NCBI GenBank assembly: GCA_947458345.1 | Contig: CANHBU010000095.1 | Location: 1 to 6,979 of the forward strand | Length of the DNA stretch: 6,979 nucleotides | Direction of reading: 5' to 3' | Source: Comamonadaceae bacterium | GTDB lineage: Bacteria; Pseudomonadota; Gammaproteobacteria; Burkholderiales; Burkholderiaceae_C | Shown here: in pieces, positions 1 to 5,964 of the stretch | How positions within the stretch are numbered: position 1 is the first letter of the stretch | Layout: the number at the start of each line of letters is the position of its first letter | Notes under the pieces: model-generated | Database searches by the model: none | Told to the model about the DNA's origin: nothing | Seen by the model: only the letters and a program-made list of their open reading frames with translations | Program-made: the position numbers and the translations under genes

Positions 1-2
1 CC

Positions 3-1121
3 AACTGGCCGCAGGTGCTGGCTGCCATCAGCGCGATGAGCGAGCCGGCCGCGCGCGAGCCGACCTGGGTGTTCTGGCGGGCCAAGGCCCTGATGGCCAC
101 TGCGCCCAGCGTTGGGCCGAGCGCTGGCGCCAACCCGGCTCCTGCCGAAGGCCTGCAGCACGCCGGACCGCTGTCCTCGGCGTCGGGTTCGACCGCTGCG
201 GCTGTGTCGCCGCAGCGGGCGCAGGCGCTGGTGCTGATGCAGTCGATTGCCTCAGTGCGCGGCTTTTATGAGCAGCTCGCGCTTGAAGAGCTGGGCCAGC
301 GCATCACCTTGCCGGGCAAACCGGCCCCCCTGACCCAGCAAGAGCGCGATGCCGCCTTGCAAAACCCAGGGCTGCAGCGCGCGCTGCACGCCATTGCCAT
401 CGGGCTGCGCAGCGACGGGGTGCGCGAATGGAACTACAGCGTCAATCTGCACCGCCCCGGCGGCCTGAGTGATCGCGAGATGCTGGCCGCCGCGCAACTG
501 GCCTGCGACCGCGCCGTGTGGGACCGCTGCATCAACAGCAGCGAGCGCACACGCACCGAAATCGACATCGAGCAACGCTTTCCCACGCCGATGCGCGAGG
601 CCGTGCTCAAGCGCACCCGTGAAATCGGCCTGGATGCGTCCTATGTCTACGGCCTGATCCGCCAGGAGAGCCGCTTCATCATGGATGCGCGCTCGCATGT
701 CGGCGCCTCGGGGCTGATGCAGATCATGCCGGCAACCGCCCGCGAAACCGCGCGCCATATCGGCCTCAATGGTTTTGCGCCGCACCACATCAACGATCGC
801 GATGTCAACCTGACCATTGGCACCGCCTACCTCAAGCGCGCGCTCGACGACTTCGGCGGCTCCATGGCCCTGGCCGCTGCCGCCTACAACGCTGGCCCCA
901 GCCGGCCAAGAAGCTGGCGCAACGGACCGCTTCTAGACGGCGCGATCTGGGCCGAGAACGTGCCCTTTCACGAGACGCGCGATTACGTCAAGAAAGTGCT
1001 CTCCAACGCCACCATCTACGCCGCCTTGCTCAGCGGCCAGCCCCAGTCGCTCAAGGCCCGCCTGGGCAACGTCGGCCCACGCGAAGCCAGCGCTGGCCCG
1101 ATCGACGCCAAGATGCCCTGA
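3..1121 (+). CDS. slt: Soluble lytic murein transglycosylase, C-terminal part (5' end outside window)
   Basis: A periplasmic enzyme that cleaves the MurNAc-GlcNAc bond of peptidoglycan to leave 1,6-anhydromuropeptides. The frame is open to the left edge, and the residues before the first possible start (GTG at 15) still fit the family's helical repeat region, so the gene begins upstream and any signal peptide is not visible. Counting from the codon at 15: helical region 1-27, an Ala/Pro/Ser-rich low-complexity stretch about 28-65, more helical repeats to about 190, then the catalytic SLT domain about 205-310. The catalytic Glu is E218 in RQESRF, followed by GASGLMQIMPATA; the substrate-groove motif AAYNAGPSRPR lies near 289-299. 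All expected SLT motifs are intact. The residue order resembles Comamonadaceae Slt proteins (family knowledge). No clear intrinsic terminator follows; a REP-like element starts 3 bp after the stop. Confidence 0.93.
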   Translation, partial: NWPQVLAAISAMSEPAAREPTWVFWRAKALMATAPSVGPSAGANPAPAEGLQHAGPLSSASGSTAAAVSPQRAQALVLMQSIASVRGFYEQLALEELGQRITLPGKPAPLTQQERDAALQNPGLQRALHAIAIGLRSDGVREWNYSVNLHRPGGLSDREMLAAAQLACDRAVWDRCINSSERTRTEIDIEQRFPTPMREAVLKRTREIGLDASYVYGLIRQESRFIMDARSHVGASGLMQIMPATARETARHIGLNGFAPHHINDRDVNLTIGTAYLKRALDDFGGSMALAAAAYNAGPSRPRSWRNGPLLDGAIWAENVPFHETRDYVKKVLSNATIYAALLSGQPQSLKARLGNVGPREASAGPIDAKMP

Positions 1122-1123
1122 GC

Positions 1124-1157
1124 CCCCGATCGGGCCGAGGGCGACGCTCCCAAAAGG
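1124..1157 (-). repeat. REP-like palindromic element, copy A
   Basis: Read on the minus strand, this 34-bp stretch matches copy C (3723-3755) at about 30 of 33 positions with one single-base gap. Shared blocks include GGGAGCG, CGCCCTCGG and CGAT followed by GGGG. The central loop GCCCTC is the same as in copies B and C, but the stem is imperfect (three Watson-Crick pairs, one G-T, one mismatch) and the head reads TTGG rather than GTGG or GTAG, so this copy looks degraded. It begins 3 bp after the lytic transglycosylase stop. Its plus strand also contains the perfect palindrome CCCGATCGGG (1125-1134), which could fold at the end of the upstream mRNA. Confidence 0.6.
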
Positions 1158-1177
1158 ATCGGACAGCCGGCTTAGGG

Positions 1178-1222
1178 CTTGTAGGAGGCATCCATATAAG
1201 CCGCGCCCTCGCGGCGATGGGG
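1178..1222 (+). repeat. REP-like palindromic element, copy B
   Basis: It begins CTTGTAGGAG, carries about 12 bp of AT-richer sequence, then a perfect stem-loop: GCCGC (1200-1204), loop GCCCTC (1205-1210), GCGGC (1211-1215), ending GATGGGG. Copy C has the same loop and tail but the stem GCGCC/GGCGC, so base pairing is kept while the bases differ. A GTAG or GTGG head followed by a palindrome is the usual description of bacterial REP sequences (established knowledge). Copy B faces copy A across 20 bp, the inverted arrangement seen in BIME-type pairs. The insert contains TATAAG (1195-1200), a possible -10 box, but no good -35 box is seen. Confidence 0.6.
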
Positions 1223-1306
1223 CGGCGCTACGGGTGGGCGGGCGGCCCGCAGATTGACGCGGCTTTGGCCGATCCCCCACACGCTCCTGCGCAAACCCGC
1301 TGGCGG

Positions 1307-1312
1307 CACAAT
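1307..1312 (+). promoter_or_regulatory. Candidate -10 element for a leaderless NDUFA9-like mRNA
   Basis: The hexamer CACAAT matches the sigma-70 -10 consensus at four of six positions and lies exactly 7 nt before the ATG at 1320, so transcription would start at or one base before that codon. No Shine-Dalgarno sequence lies between. No convincing -35 box is found at 16-18 bp, which weakens the call. The same 7-nt geometry precedes cca. Confidence 0.35.
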
Positions 1313-1319
1313 GGCGCTT

Positions 1320-2291
1320 ATGGTGCAAAAAGTTCTCGTTCTGGGCGGTACCGGCTTTGTGGGCCGGCATGTGTGCGAAAAATTCACGCGTCAGCAGATC
1401 GGGCTGACCGTGCCGACCCGTCGGCGCAGTGCGGCCGGGGCCGTGGCTACATTGCCGGGCCTGGACCTCATCGAGGCCGACATTCATGATGGCCAGCGGC
1501 TGGCCGAACTGGTGGCTGGGCACGATGCGGTGGTCAACCTGGTGGCGATCTTGCAAGGCAGCCAAGCCGCCTTTGAGCGCGCCCATGTGCAACTGCCCGA
1601 AAAGCTCGCCCTTGCCTGCCAGGCCAGCGGCGTTCGGCGCGTGGTGCATGTGAGCGCGCTGGGCGCCGACATTCGCAATCCAGATGCGCTGCCCTCGATG
1701 TACCTGCGCAGCAAATCGCGCGGTGAGCAGGTGCTGCACCGGGCGGGGCTCGAGCTGACCTTGATCCGCCCGAGCGTGATCTTTGGCGCTGAAGACAAAT
1801 TCCTCAACACCTTTGCCGATCTCCAGGCTCTGCTGCCCCTGGTGCCGCTGGCCGGCGCCGCGGCGCGTTTGCAGCCGGTCTGGGTCGAAGATGTCGCAGC
1901 GGCGATCGTGGCCTGCGTGAGCGGACCCCATGCCACGGCAAGCATCGGCCAGACCTACGAAGCCTTTGGCCCCGACATCTACACCCTGGCCGAACTGGTG
2001 GGCCTGGCCGGTCGCATCAGCGGCGCAGCCGGCGGGCGCGGCCGGCCGGTTTTTGCGCTGCCCGATGCCCTGGCCCGCATCCAGGCCCGTCTGATGGAGC
2101 TCATGCCCGGCGAGCCGCTGCTCAGCCGCGACAACCTGGACTCGCTGAGCGTGCCCAATGTGGCCACCGGCCTGCACCCGGGACTGCAAGGCCTGGGCAT
2201 CACGCCGGCCGCTTTGATGGCGATTGCACCGAGCTATTTGGGCCACCGCGGCGGTCGCAGCGGCCTGATGGCTTTGCGCCAGGGCCGATAA
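1320..2291 (+). CDS. Complex I NDUFA9 subunit family protein (atypical SDR, NAD(P)-binding)
   Basis: An extended/atypical short-chain dehydrogenase-type protein of 323 residues, related to the 39-kDa NDUFA9 accessory subunit of mitochondrial complex I. Bacterial members are annotated as NAD(P)-binding proteins; their substrate is not firmly known. The Rossmann glycine motif GGTGFVG lies at residues 9-15, a VHVSALGAD strand follows in mid-protein, and MYLRSK supplies a YxxxK pair (Y128, K132). Family blocks RPSVIFGAEDKFLN and QPVWVEDVA are intact. Start choice: ATG 1320 puts the Rossmann strand at the very N-terminus and fits the candidate leaderless promoter. ATG 1311 would add three residues and has a weak GGCGG upstream, but it overlaps the -10-like hexamer. 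A TTG at 1254 would add an unlikely leader. It lies between a transglycosylase and cca, an order I associate with Comamonadaceae. Confidence 0.92.
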   Translation: MVQKVLVLGGTGFVGRHVCEKFTRQQIGLTVPTRRRSAAGAVATLPGLDLIEADIHDGQRLAELVAGHDAVVNLVAILQGSQAAFERAHVQLPEKLALACQASGVRRVVHVSALGADIRNPDALPSMYLRSKSRGEQVLHRAGLELTLIRPSVIFGAEDKFLNTFADLQALLPLVPLAGAAARLQPVWVEDVAAAIVACVSGPHATASIGQTYEAFGPDIYTLAELVGLAGRISGAAGGRGRPVFALPDALARIQARLMELMPGEPLLSRDNLDSLSVPNVATGLHPGLQGLGITPAALMAIAPSYLGHRGGRSGLMALRQGR

Positions 2292-2307
2292 GCCTGGCCT
2301 GGGTTTT
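2278..2307 (+). terminator. Weak candidate intrinsic terminator overlapping the NDUFA9-like stop codon
   Basis: A perfect 6-bp stem GCCAGG/CCTGGC (2278-2283 and 2293-2298) encloses a 9-nt loop that contains the TAA stop. It is followed by CTGGG and four T residues. The short T tract, set off from the stem by 5 nt, makes this a weak candidate. Confidence 0.22.
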
Positions 2308-2366
2308 GCGGTCTGCATCGGGTGGGGCTGCTGTAGCGGCAGGGCCTTGATCGGCAGTTGCGAGCA

Positions 2367-2394
2367 CCTTGTCCTGGGCGCCTTGTCCTGGGCT
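2367..2394 (+). repeat. 14-bp tandem duplication
   Basis: Two adjacent 14-bp units, CCTTGTCCTGGGCG (2367-2380) and CCTTGTCCTGGGCT (2381-2394), differ only at the last base. They lie in the 162-bp spacer before cca, about 25 bp upstream of the candidate -35 box. The near identity suggests a recent slippage duplication. No function is evident. Confidence 0.8.
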
Positions 2395-2417
2395 CGATAA
2401 GGCTGGGCTACCGGCCC

Positions 2418-2446
2418 TTCACCGGGCGCGATGCGGCCCCTACACT
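2418..2446 (+). promoter_or_regulatory. Candidate sigma-70 promoter giving a leaderless cca mRNA
   Basis: The -35-like box TTCACC (2418-2423) and the -10-like box TACACT (2441-2446) each match consensus at four of six positions and are separated by exactly 17 bp. The -10 box ends 7 nt before the cca ATG at 2454, so the predicted start of transcription is at or one base before that codon. No Shine-Dalgarno sequence is present. The -35 box sits in the loop of a short inverted repeat (GCCC/GGGC, 2414-2417 and 2424-2427). Confidence 0.5.
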
Positions 2447-2453
2447 TGTCCTC

Positions 2454-3686
2454 ATGAAGATCTACCAGGTCGGCGGTGCGGTGCGCGATGCCTTGTTGGG
2501 CTTGCCGGTGCACGACCGCGACTGGGTGGTGGTCGGCGCGCGGCCCGAGGAGCTGAGCGCTCTGGGCTACCTGTCGGTGGGCAAGGACTTTCCGGTGTTC
2601 CTGCATCCCCAGACGCGTGAGGAGTATGCGCTGGCCCGCACCGAGCGCAAGACCGCGCCGGGCTACCACGGCTTTGCGGTGCATGCCGCCCCTGGCGTGA
2701 CCCTCGAGGAGGACCTGGGCCGGCGCGACCTGACGATCAATGCGATCGCGCAGGACGAGGCCGGTCAAATCTTCGACCCCCATGGCGGACGCCAAGACTT
2801 GCAGGCGCGCTTGCTGCGTCACATCACGCCCGCTTTTGCCGAAGACCCGGTGCGCATCTTGCGCGTCGCGCGTTTTGCGGCGCGCTTTGTCGATTTTTCG
2901 GTTGCACCCGAAACGCTCAGCCTGATGCGCCAGATGGTCGACAGCGGCGAGGTCGATCACCTGGTGCCCGAGCGCGTGTGGCAAGAGCTCGCGCGCGCCT
3001 TGATGCAGGCCCAGCCCTCGCGATTTTTCCAGCTGCTGCGCGACTGCGGCGCGCTGGCGCGTTTGCTGCCCGAGGTCGATCGCCTGTGGGGCGTGCCGCA
3101 AACGCCCGAGCACCATCCGGAAGTCGATACCGGGGTGCACCTGATGATGGTGCTCGATCAGGCGGCCCAGATGAAGGCGCCCCTGCCGGTGCGCTTTGCC
3201 TGCCTGGCGCACGACCTGGGCAAGGGCAACACCGCGCCTGATCTGTGGCCGCGTCACCTTGGCCATGAGGAGCGCGGCGCGCGGCTGCTCAAGGGCCTGT
3301 GCGAGCGCCTGCGCGTGCCCACCGACTGCCGTGAACTGGCCGATGTGGTGACGCGCGAGCACGGCAACATTCATCAGAGCATGGGCTTTGGCGCAGCCGC
3401 TGTGGTGCGGCTGCTCGAGCGCTGCGATGCTTTTCGCAAGCCCGAGCGCTTCGAGCAGATCATGCTGGCCTGCCTGTGCGATGCGCGGGGCCGACTGGGC
3501 AAGCAAGACTGCGCCTACCCCCAGCGCGAAAGACTGCTGCGCGCCCTCAAGGCGGCGCAAAGCGTGCCCAGCGCAGAGATCGCCGCGCAAGGCCAGGCCC
3601 GAGGTTTGCAGGGCCCGCGCATCGGGGAGTTGCTGCGCCAGGCCCGCATCGAGGCGGTGGCTCAGATCGATTCGAAAGATCTCTAA
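2454..3686 (+). CDS. cca: Multifunctional CCA tRNA nucleotidyltransferase
   Basis: Adds or repairs the 3'-terminal CCA of tRNAs from CTP and ATP without a nucleic acid template; acts in the cytoplasm. The product is 410 residues, close to the roughly 412 of E. coli Cca. Class II nucleotidyltransferase motifs are in order: GGAVRD at 7-12, metal-binding DRD at 21-23 (D21, D23), RRDLTINA at 90-97, DPHGG soon after, [15 protein letters not shown] at 130-144, and a [12 protein letters not shown] block. A C-terminal HD domain follows, with the His-Asp pair H253-D254 in [11 protein letters not shown]. In gammaproteobacterial Cca this domain gives 2',3'-cyclic phosphodiesterase, 2'-nucleotidase and phosphatase activities, so the long multifunctional form is expected here. 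Start: ATG 2454 places GGAVRD where the family has it. An upstream in-frame start would add 32 non-conserved residues. It converges on the DUF2905 gene. Confidence 0.97.
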   Translation: MKIYQVGGAVRDALLGLPVHDRDWVVVGARPEELSALGYLSVGKDFPVFLHPQTREEYALARTERKTAPGYHGFAVHAAPGVTLEEDLGRRDLTINAIAQDEAGQIFDPHGGRQDLQARLLRHITPAFAEDPVRILRVARFAARFVDFSVAPETLSLMRQMVDSGEVDHLVPERVWQELARALMQAQPSRFFQLLRDCGALARLLPEVDRLWGVPQTPEHHPEVDTGVHLMMVLDQAAQMKAPLPVRFACLAHDLGKGNTAPDLWPRHLGHEERGARLLKGLCERLRVPTDCRELADVVTREHGNIHQSMGFGAAAVVRLLERCDAFRKPERFEQIMLACLCDARGRLGKQDCAYPQRERLLRALKAAQSVPSAEIAAQGQARGLQGPRIGELLRQARIEAVAQIDSKDL

Positions 3687-3705
3687 GGAAGGTCTGTATC
3701 AGCCC

Positions 3706-3723
3706 GCTGTGTCGCCGCACAGC
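3706..3723. other. Hairpin at the cca/DUF2905 convergent junction
   Basis: A perfect 6-bp inverted repeat GCTGTG/CACAGC (3706-3711 and 3718-3723) with loop TCGCCG lies 19 bp after the cca stop and abuts REP-like copy C. It has no T tract on either strand, so it is not a classical intrinsic terminator. Together with the REP stem it could block exonucleases or contribute to transcription ending between the convergent genes (inference). Confidence 0.35.
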
Positions 3724-3755
3724 CTTGTGGGAGCGCCGCCCTCGGCGCGATGGGG
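3723..3755 (+). repeat. REP-like palindromic element, copy C
   Basis: The element begins CCTTGTGGGAG and contains a perfect stem-loop: GCGCC (3733-3737), loop GCCCTC (3738-3743), GGCGC (3744-3748), then GATGGGG. It matches copy A (minus strand) at about 30 of 33 positions and shares loop, head and tail with copy B while the stem differs. The GTGG head plus palindrome fits the REP pattern. It fills the gap between convergent cca and DUF2905 and ends 2 bp from the DUF2905 stop codon, a typical REP location. Confidence 0.65.
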
Positions 3756-3757
3756 CC

Positions 3758-3952
3758 TCAGATCAGCATGGAAATCAGGCTGGCTACGAAGCTCAGCAGC
3801 ACCGTGCTGGCCAGGGGCAGGTACCACTCGCGCCCAAACAGGCGAAAGCGCAGGTCGCCGGGGAGCTTGCCGACACCGAGCTTGTTGAGCCAGGGCGTCA
3901 GCCAGCTCAGCACCACCAGGGCCAGAAAAATCACGATCATCCAGCGCAGCAT
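3758..3952 (-). CDS. DUF2905 family small membrane protein
   Basis: A 64-residue protein of unknown function. Two hydrophobic segments, about residues 4-20 and 45-64, flank a conserved middle with PWLNKLG and LGVGKLPGDLRFR (25-37), ending in the aromatic WYLPL. This layout and the LPGD motif are characteristic of the DUF2905 family of small two-helix inner-membrane proteins (family knowledge). The start ATG is preceded by only a weak GGA. It lies 57 bp downstream of the MidA-like methyltransferase on the same strand and is probably cotranscribed with it. Its stop is 2 bp from REP-like copy C. No role can be deduced from sequence. Confidence 0.88.
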   Translation of the reverse strand: MLRWMIVIFLALVVLSWLTPWLNKLGVGKLPGDLRFRLFGREWYLPLASTVLLSFVASLISMLI

Positions 3953-4009
3953 GTTGTCCAGTCAGTCGGGGTCACAGCCGTGCTCGGGCCGGGCCTGTCC
4001 TCGAAGTGT

Positions 4010-5113
4010 TCATAGGGTGTGCGAGCGGTCGCCGGCGGCAAAGCCGATGGCTTGCCAGCCGTCGTAAGGACAGTCGCGGGTGTCGGCAGCAAAGCCGATC
4101 ACCTTGAACAGCTCGCCCATCTCGTGCTCGTGGATGAGCTTTTGCAGCATCACCCGCTCGGCCAGGGGGGCGTCGCCCATGCCTTCGAGCAAGCCGCAGT
4201 TGATCAAAAAATGCGCCTGGCTGGTGTAGCCCAGCACCTGCCAGCCGGCATCCTGACCGGCCAGTGCGATGCCGGTGAAGTCGATATGGGCTGTGATGTC
4301 TTTTTCGCCCACCTGCACCAAAGGGTCGGGGTCGGCCGTGTGCGCTTGGTGGCACATCACCGTGCCCATATGGCGCTGCGGATGGTAGTACTCGGCCTCG
4401 GGAAAGCCGTAGTCAATCAAAAACGCTGCGCCGCGCGCCATGCGCTGGGCCAGGGTGCGCACCCAGGCCTGGGCCTGTGGGTGAATTTCGCTCAGGTAGT
4501 CGTGCTCGCCCGGCACTTCAAGCGGCGGGCGCAGATCGGTCGGCCGGTCCTGCCACACCAGGCCATGGTCGCTGCAGGCCACGCCGCGTTCGTGCCAAAT
4601 GCCCCCCTTGCGCATCAGCAGCTGTACCGGCATTGCGTCGAGCACCTCGTTGCCCACCACCACGGCGCTCAGGCTTGCCGGCAGCTCCTGGCGCCACTGC
4701 ACGCGCTGACCAAATGGAGCCAGCTGCTCGCGCTGGCGCTCGATCAAACTGCCCGAGAGCTCGACGATCACATAACGCCTGAGCTGCGACTCATCAAGCT
4801 GGGCCAATATCTGGCGAGCCAGCGCGCCCGAGCCGGCGCCAAACTCCCAGACCTCATCGGTGCCGGTGGCCGTCAGCGCCTGTGCCACCTGCCGCGCCAG
4901 TGCCCGCCCGAAGTGCGGCGACAGCTCGGGCGCGGTGACAAAGTCGCTGCCCGACTGCGGCAGCACGCCAAACTTGCGCCGCTCGCCGCTGTAATAGCCC
5001 CAGCCCGGCGCGTACAAGGCCAGCGCCATGAAGGCATCAAAAGGCAGCCAGCCGCCCGCCTGCTCAATGGCCTGGTGCAGCGGAGGCGGCGGAGGGCTCG
5101 GTAAACTGTGCAT
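4010..5113 (-). CDS. MidA/NDUFAF7-family class I SAM-dependent methyltransferase
   Basis: A 367-residue protein of the DUF185 (Methyltransf_28) family. The eukaryotic member NDUFAF7/MidA dimethylates an arginine of complex I subunit NDUFS2 during assembly; the bacterial target is not established. Family blocks are in order: GYYSGERRKFG near 39-49, SDFVTAPELSPHFGRALA at 56-73, SAM-binding EFGAGSGALA at 90-99, acidic VIVELS at 115-120, GNEVLDAMPVQLL at 154-166, then FLIDYGFPEAEYYHP and the GEKDITAHIDF block. All look intact. The N-terminus carries a PSPPPPP run (residues 5-11) before the conserved part, and no better start is available. It is transcribed away from the SDR-folB-ttcA operon and towards DUF2905. 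Its stop overlaps an ATG (ATGA), but that frame stops after 13 codons. Confidence 0.93.
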   Translation of the reverse strand: MHSLPSPPPPPLHQAIEQAGGWLPFDAFMALALYAPGWGYYSGERRKFGVLPQSGSDFVTAPELSPHFGRALARQVAQALTATGTDEVWEFGAGSGALARQILAQLDESQLRRYVIVELSGSLIERQREQLAPFGQRVQWRQELPASLSAVVVGNEVLDAMPVQLLMRKGGIWHERGVACSDHGLVWQDRPTDLRPPLEVPGEHDYLSEIHPQAQAWVRTLAQRMARGAAFLIDYGFPEAEYYHPQRHMGTVMCHQAHTADPDPLVQVGEKDITAHIDFTGIALAGQDAGWQVLGYTSQAHFLINCGLLEGMGDAPLAERVMLQKLIHEHEMGELFKVIGFAADTRDCPYDGWQAIGFAAGDRSHTL

Positions 5114-5178
5114 TGGTGGTCGGTGCCAAGCATGCGTGCGCAGCCCGGCATTGTCGCTGTTTGCCTGCGGGGCTTTGC
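5114..5178. promoter_or_regulatory. Divergent intergenic region
   Basis: These 65 bp separate the start codons of the minus-strand methyltransferase and the plus-strand SDR, so promoters for both transcription units should lie here or just inside the coding ends. I see no convincing -35/-10 pair. TAAACT (5102-5107), inside the methyltransferase start region, could serve as a plus-strand -10 box but has no matching -35 box. The region contains the GCATGC palindrome at 5130-5135. Confidence 0.35.
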
Positions 5179-5964
5179 ATGTCTGTGAAAACTGTTCTGG
5201 TCACCGGTGCAGCCCATCGGCTCGGCGCCTGCATCGCCACCTTGTTTGCCCAATCGGGCTGGCAGGTGCTGTGCCACTACGATCAGTCGCAGGCTGCCGC
5301 GCAGGCGCTGGCCGAGAGCTTGCGAGCCCAAGGCCATGCGGCGCAGGCCATCCATGGACATCTGGCCGACGAGGCCGGCTGCCAGGCGCTCATGGCCCAG
5401 GTTCGCGCGCACACCGACGCTTTGCATGCGCTGGTCAACAACGCCTCGACCTTTTGGCCCGACACCGGCCTGGACTTTCAGGCCCGTGCGGCGGCGCAGC
5501 AGCTGCAAGTCAACCTGATTGCGCCGCTGCTGCTGGCCAGCCTGATGGCGCGCGATCTGCTGCCCCCGGGGCAGGAAGGCTGCGCGATCCACATCCTGGA
5601 CCAGAAGGTCTACAACCTCAACCCCGACTACTTTAGCTACACCGTCAGCAAGCTCGCTTTGGAGCGGGCCGTGGCGCTGCAAGCGCAGTCGCTCGCGCCC
5701 CGGCTGCGCGTGTGCGGCGTCGCTCCTGGCCTGATGTATCTGAGCGGGCCGCAAACCAGAGATAATTTCGAGCGTGCCGCCTCAGCCAACCTGATGCGCC
5801 GACCCACCGACCCGCAAGACGTCGCCCGCAGCTGTTTGTTTCTCGCCAGCACCGCCAGCATCACCGGCACGGTGATCAGCGTGGACAACGGACAGCATCT
5901 GGTGCCCCTGCCCCGGGACATCATGTTTGTCGTCGACGACTTGCTCAAAGGAATCCAACCATGA
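5179..5964 (+). CDS. Pteridine-reductase-type SDR (FolM-like)
   Basis: A cytosolic NADPH-dependent short-chain dehydrogenase of 261 residues, probably reducing a dihydropterin. The dinucleotide motif is TGAAHRLG (residues 9-16), the TGxxxRxG form in which Arg favours NADPH, as in pteridine reductase PTR1 and E. coli FolM. LVNNAS and QVNLIAPLLL follow. The catalytic site carries D141, Y154 and K158: Asp replaces the usual SDR Ser exactly 13 residues before Tyr, the arrangement of PTR1 (D181/Y194/K198) and FolM. This marks a pterin reductase better than a generic SDR. The last codons overlap the folB start (ATGA), which strengthens the pterin link. Start: ATG 5179 has GCGGGG upstream and puts the Rossmann strand at the N-terminus; the in-frame GTG... 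ATG region from 5113 would add 22 unlikely residues. The exact substrate is inferred. Confidence 0.9.
   Translation: MSVKTVLVTGAAHRLGACIATLFAQSGWQVLCHYDQSQAAAQALAESLRAQGHAAQAIHGHLADEAGCQALMAQVRAHTDALHALVNNASTFWPDTGLDFQARAAAQQLQVNLIAPLLLASLMARDLLPPGQEGCAIHILDQKVYNLNPDYFSYTVSKLALERAVALQAQSLAPRLRVCGVAPGLMYLSGPQTRDNFERAASANLMRRPTDPQDVARSCLFLASTASITGTVISVDNGQHLVPLPRDIMFVVDDLLKGIQP

Noticed and set aside
1172..1319. Possible small gene in the spacer before the NDUFA9-like gene
   Set aside because: The short open frames overlap the REP-like elements and show no family resemblance.
1254..1319. Upstream TTG start for the NDUFA9-like protein
   Set aside because: It would add 22 non-conserved residues before the Rossmann strand, which in this family lies at the N-terminus.
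933..3590. 885-residue minus-strand open frame
   Set aside because: It lies opposite three plus-strand genes with complete family motifs, has no recognisable domain, and has the composition of a reverse-complement shadow in GC-rich DNA.
3972..4013. 13-codon minus-strand mini-ORF whose ATG overlaps the methyltransferase stop (ATGA)
   Set aside because: No Shine-Dalgarno sequence of its own is evident, it is very short, and it stops before DUF2905; the overlap is likely chance.
3750..4067. Plus-strand open frames across the DUF2905 region (3750-4067, 3476-4015)
   Set aside because: They are out of frame with cca or antisense to DUF2905; the minus-strand DUF2905 product has the family LPGD motif and two hydrophobic segments.
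4019..5104. 361-residue plus-strand open frame
   Set aside because: Exact antisense of the MidA-like methyltransferase, whose SAM-binding and family blocks are clear; the antisense translation shows no domain.
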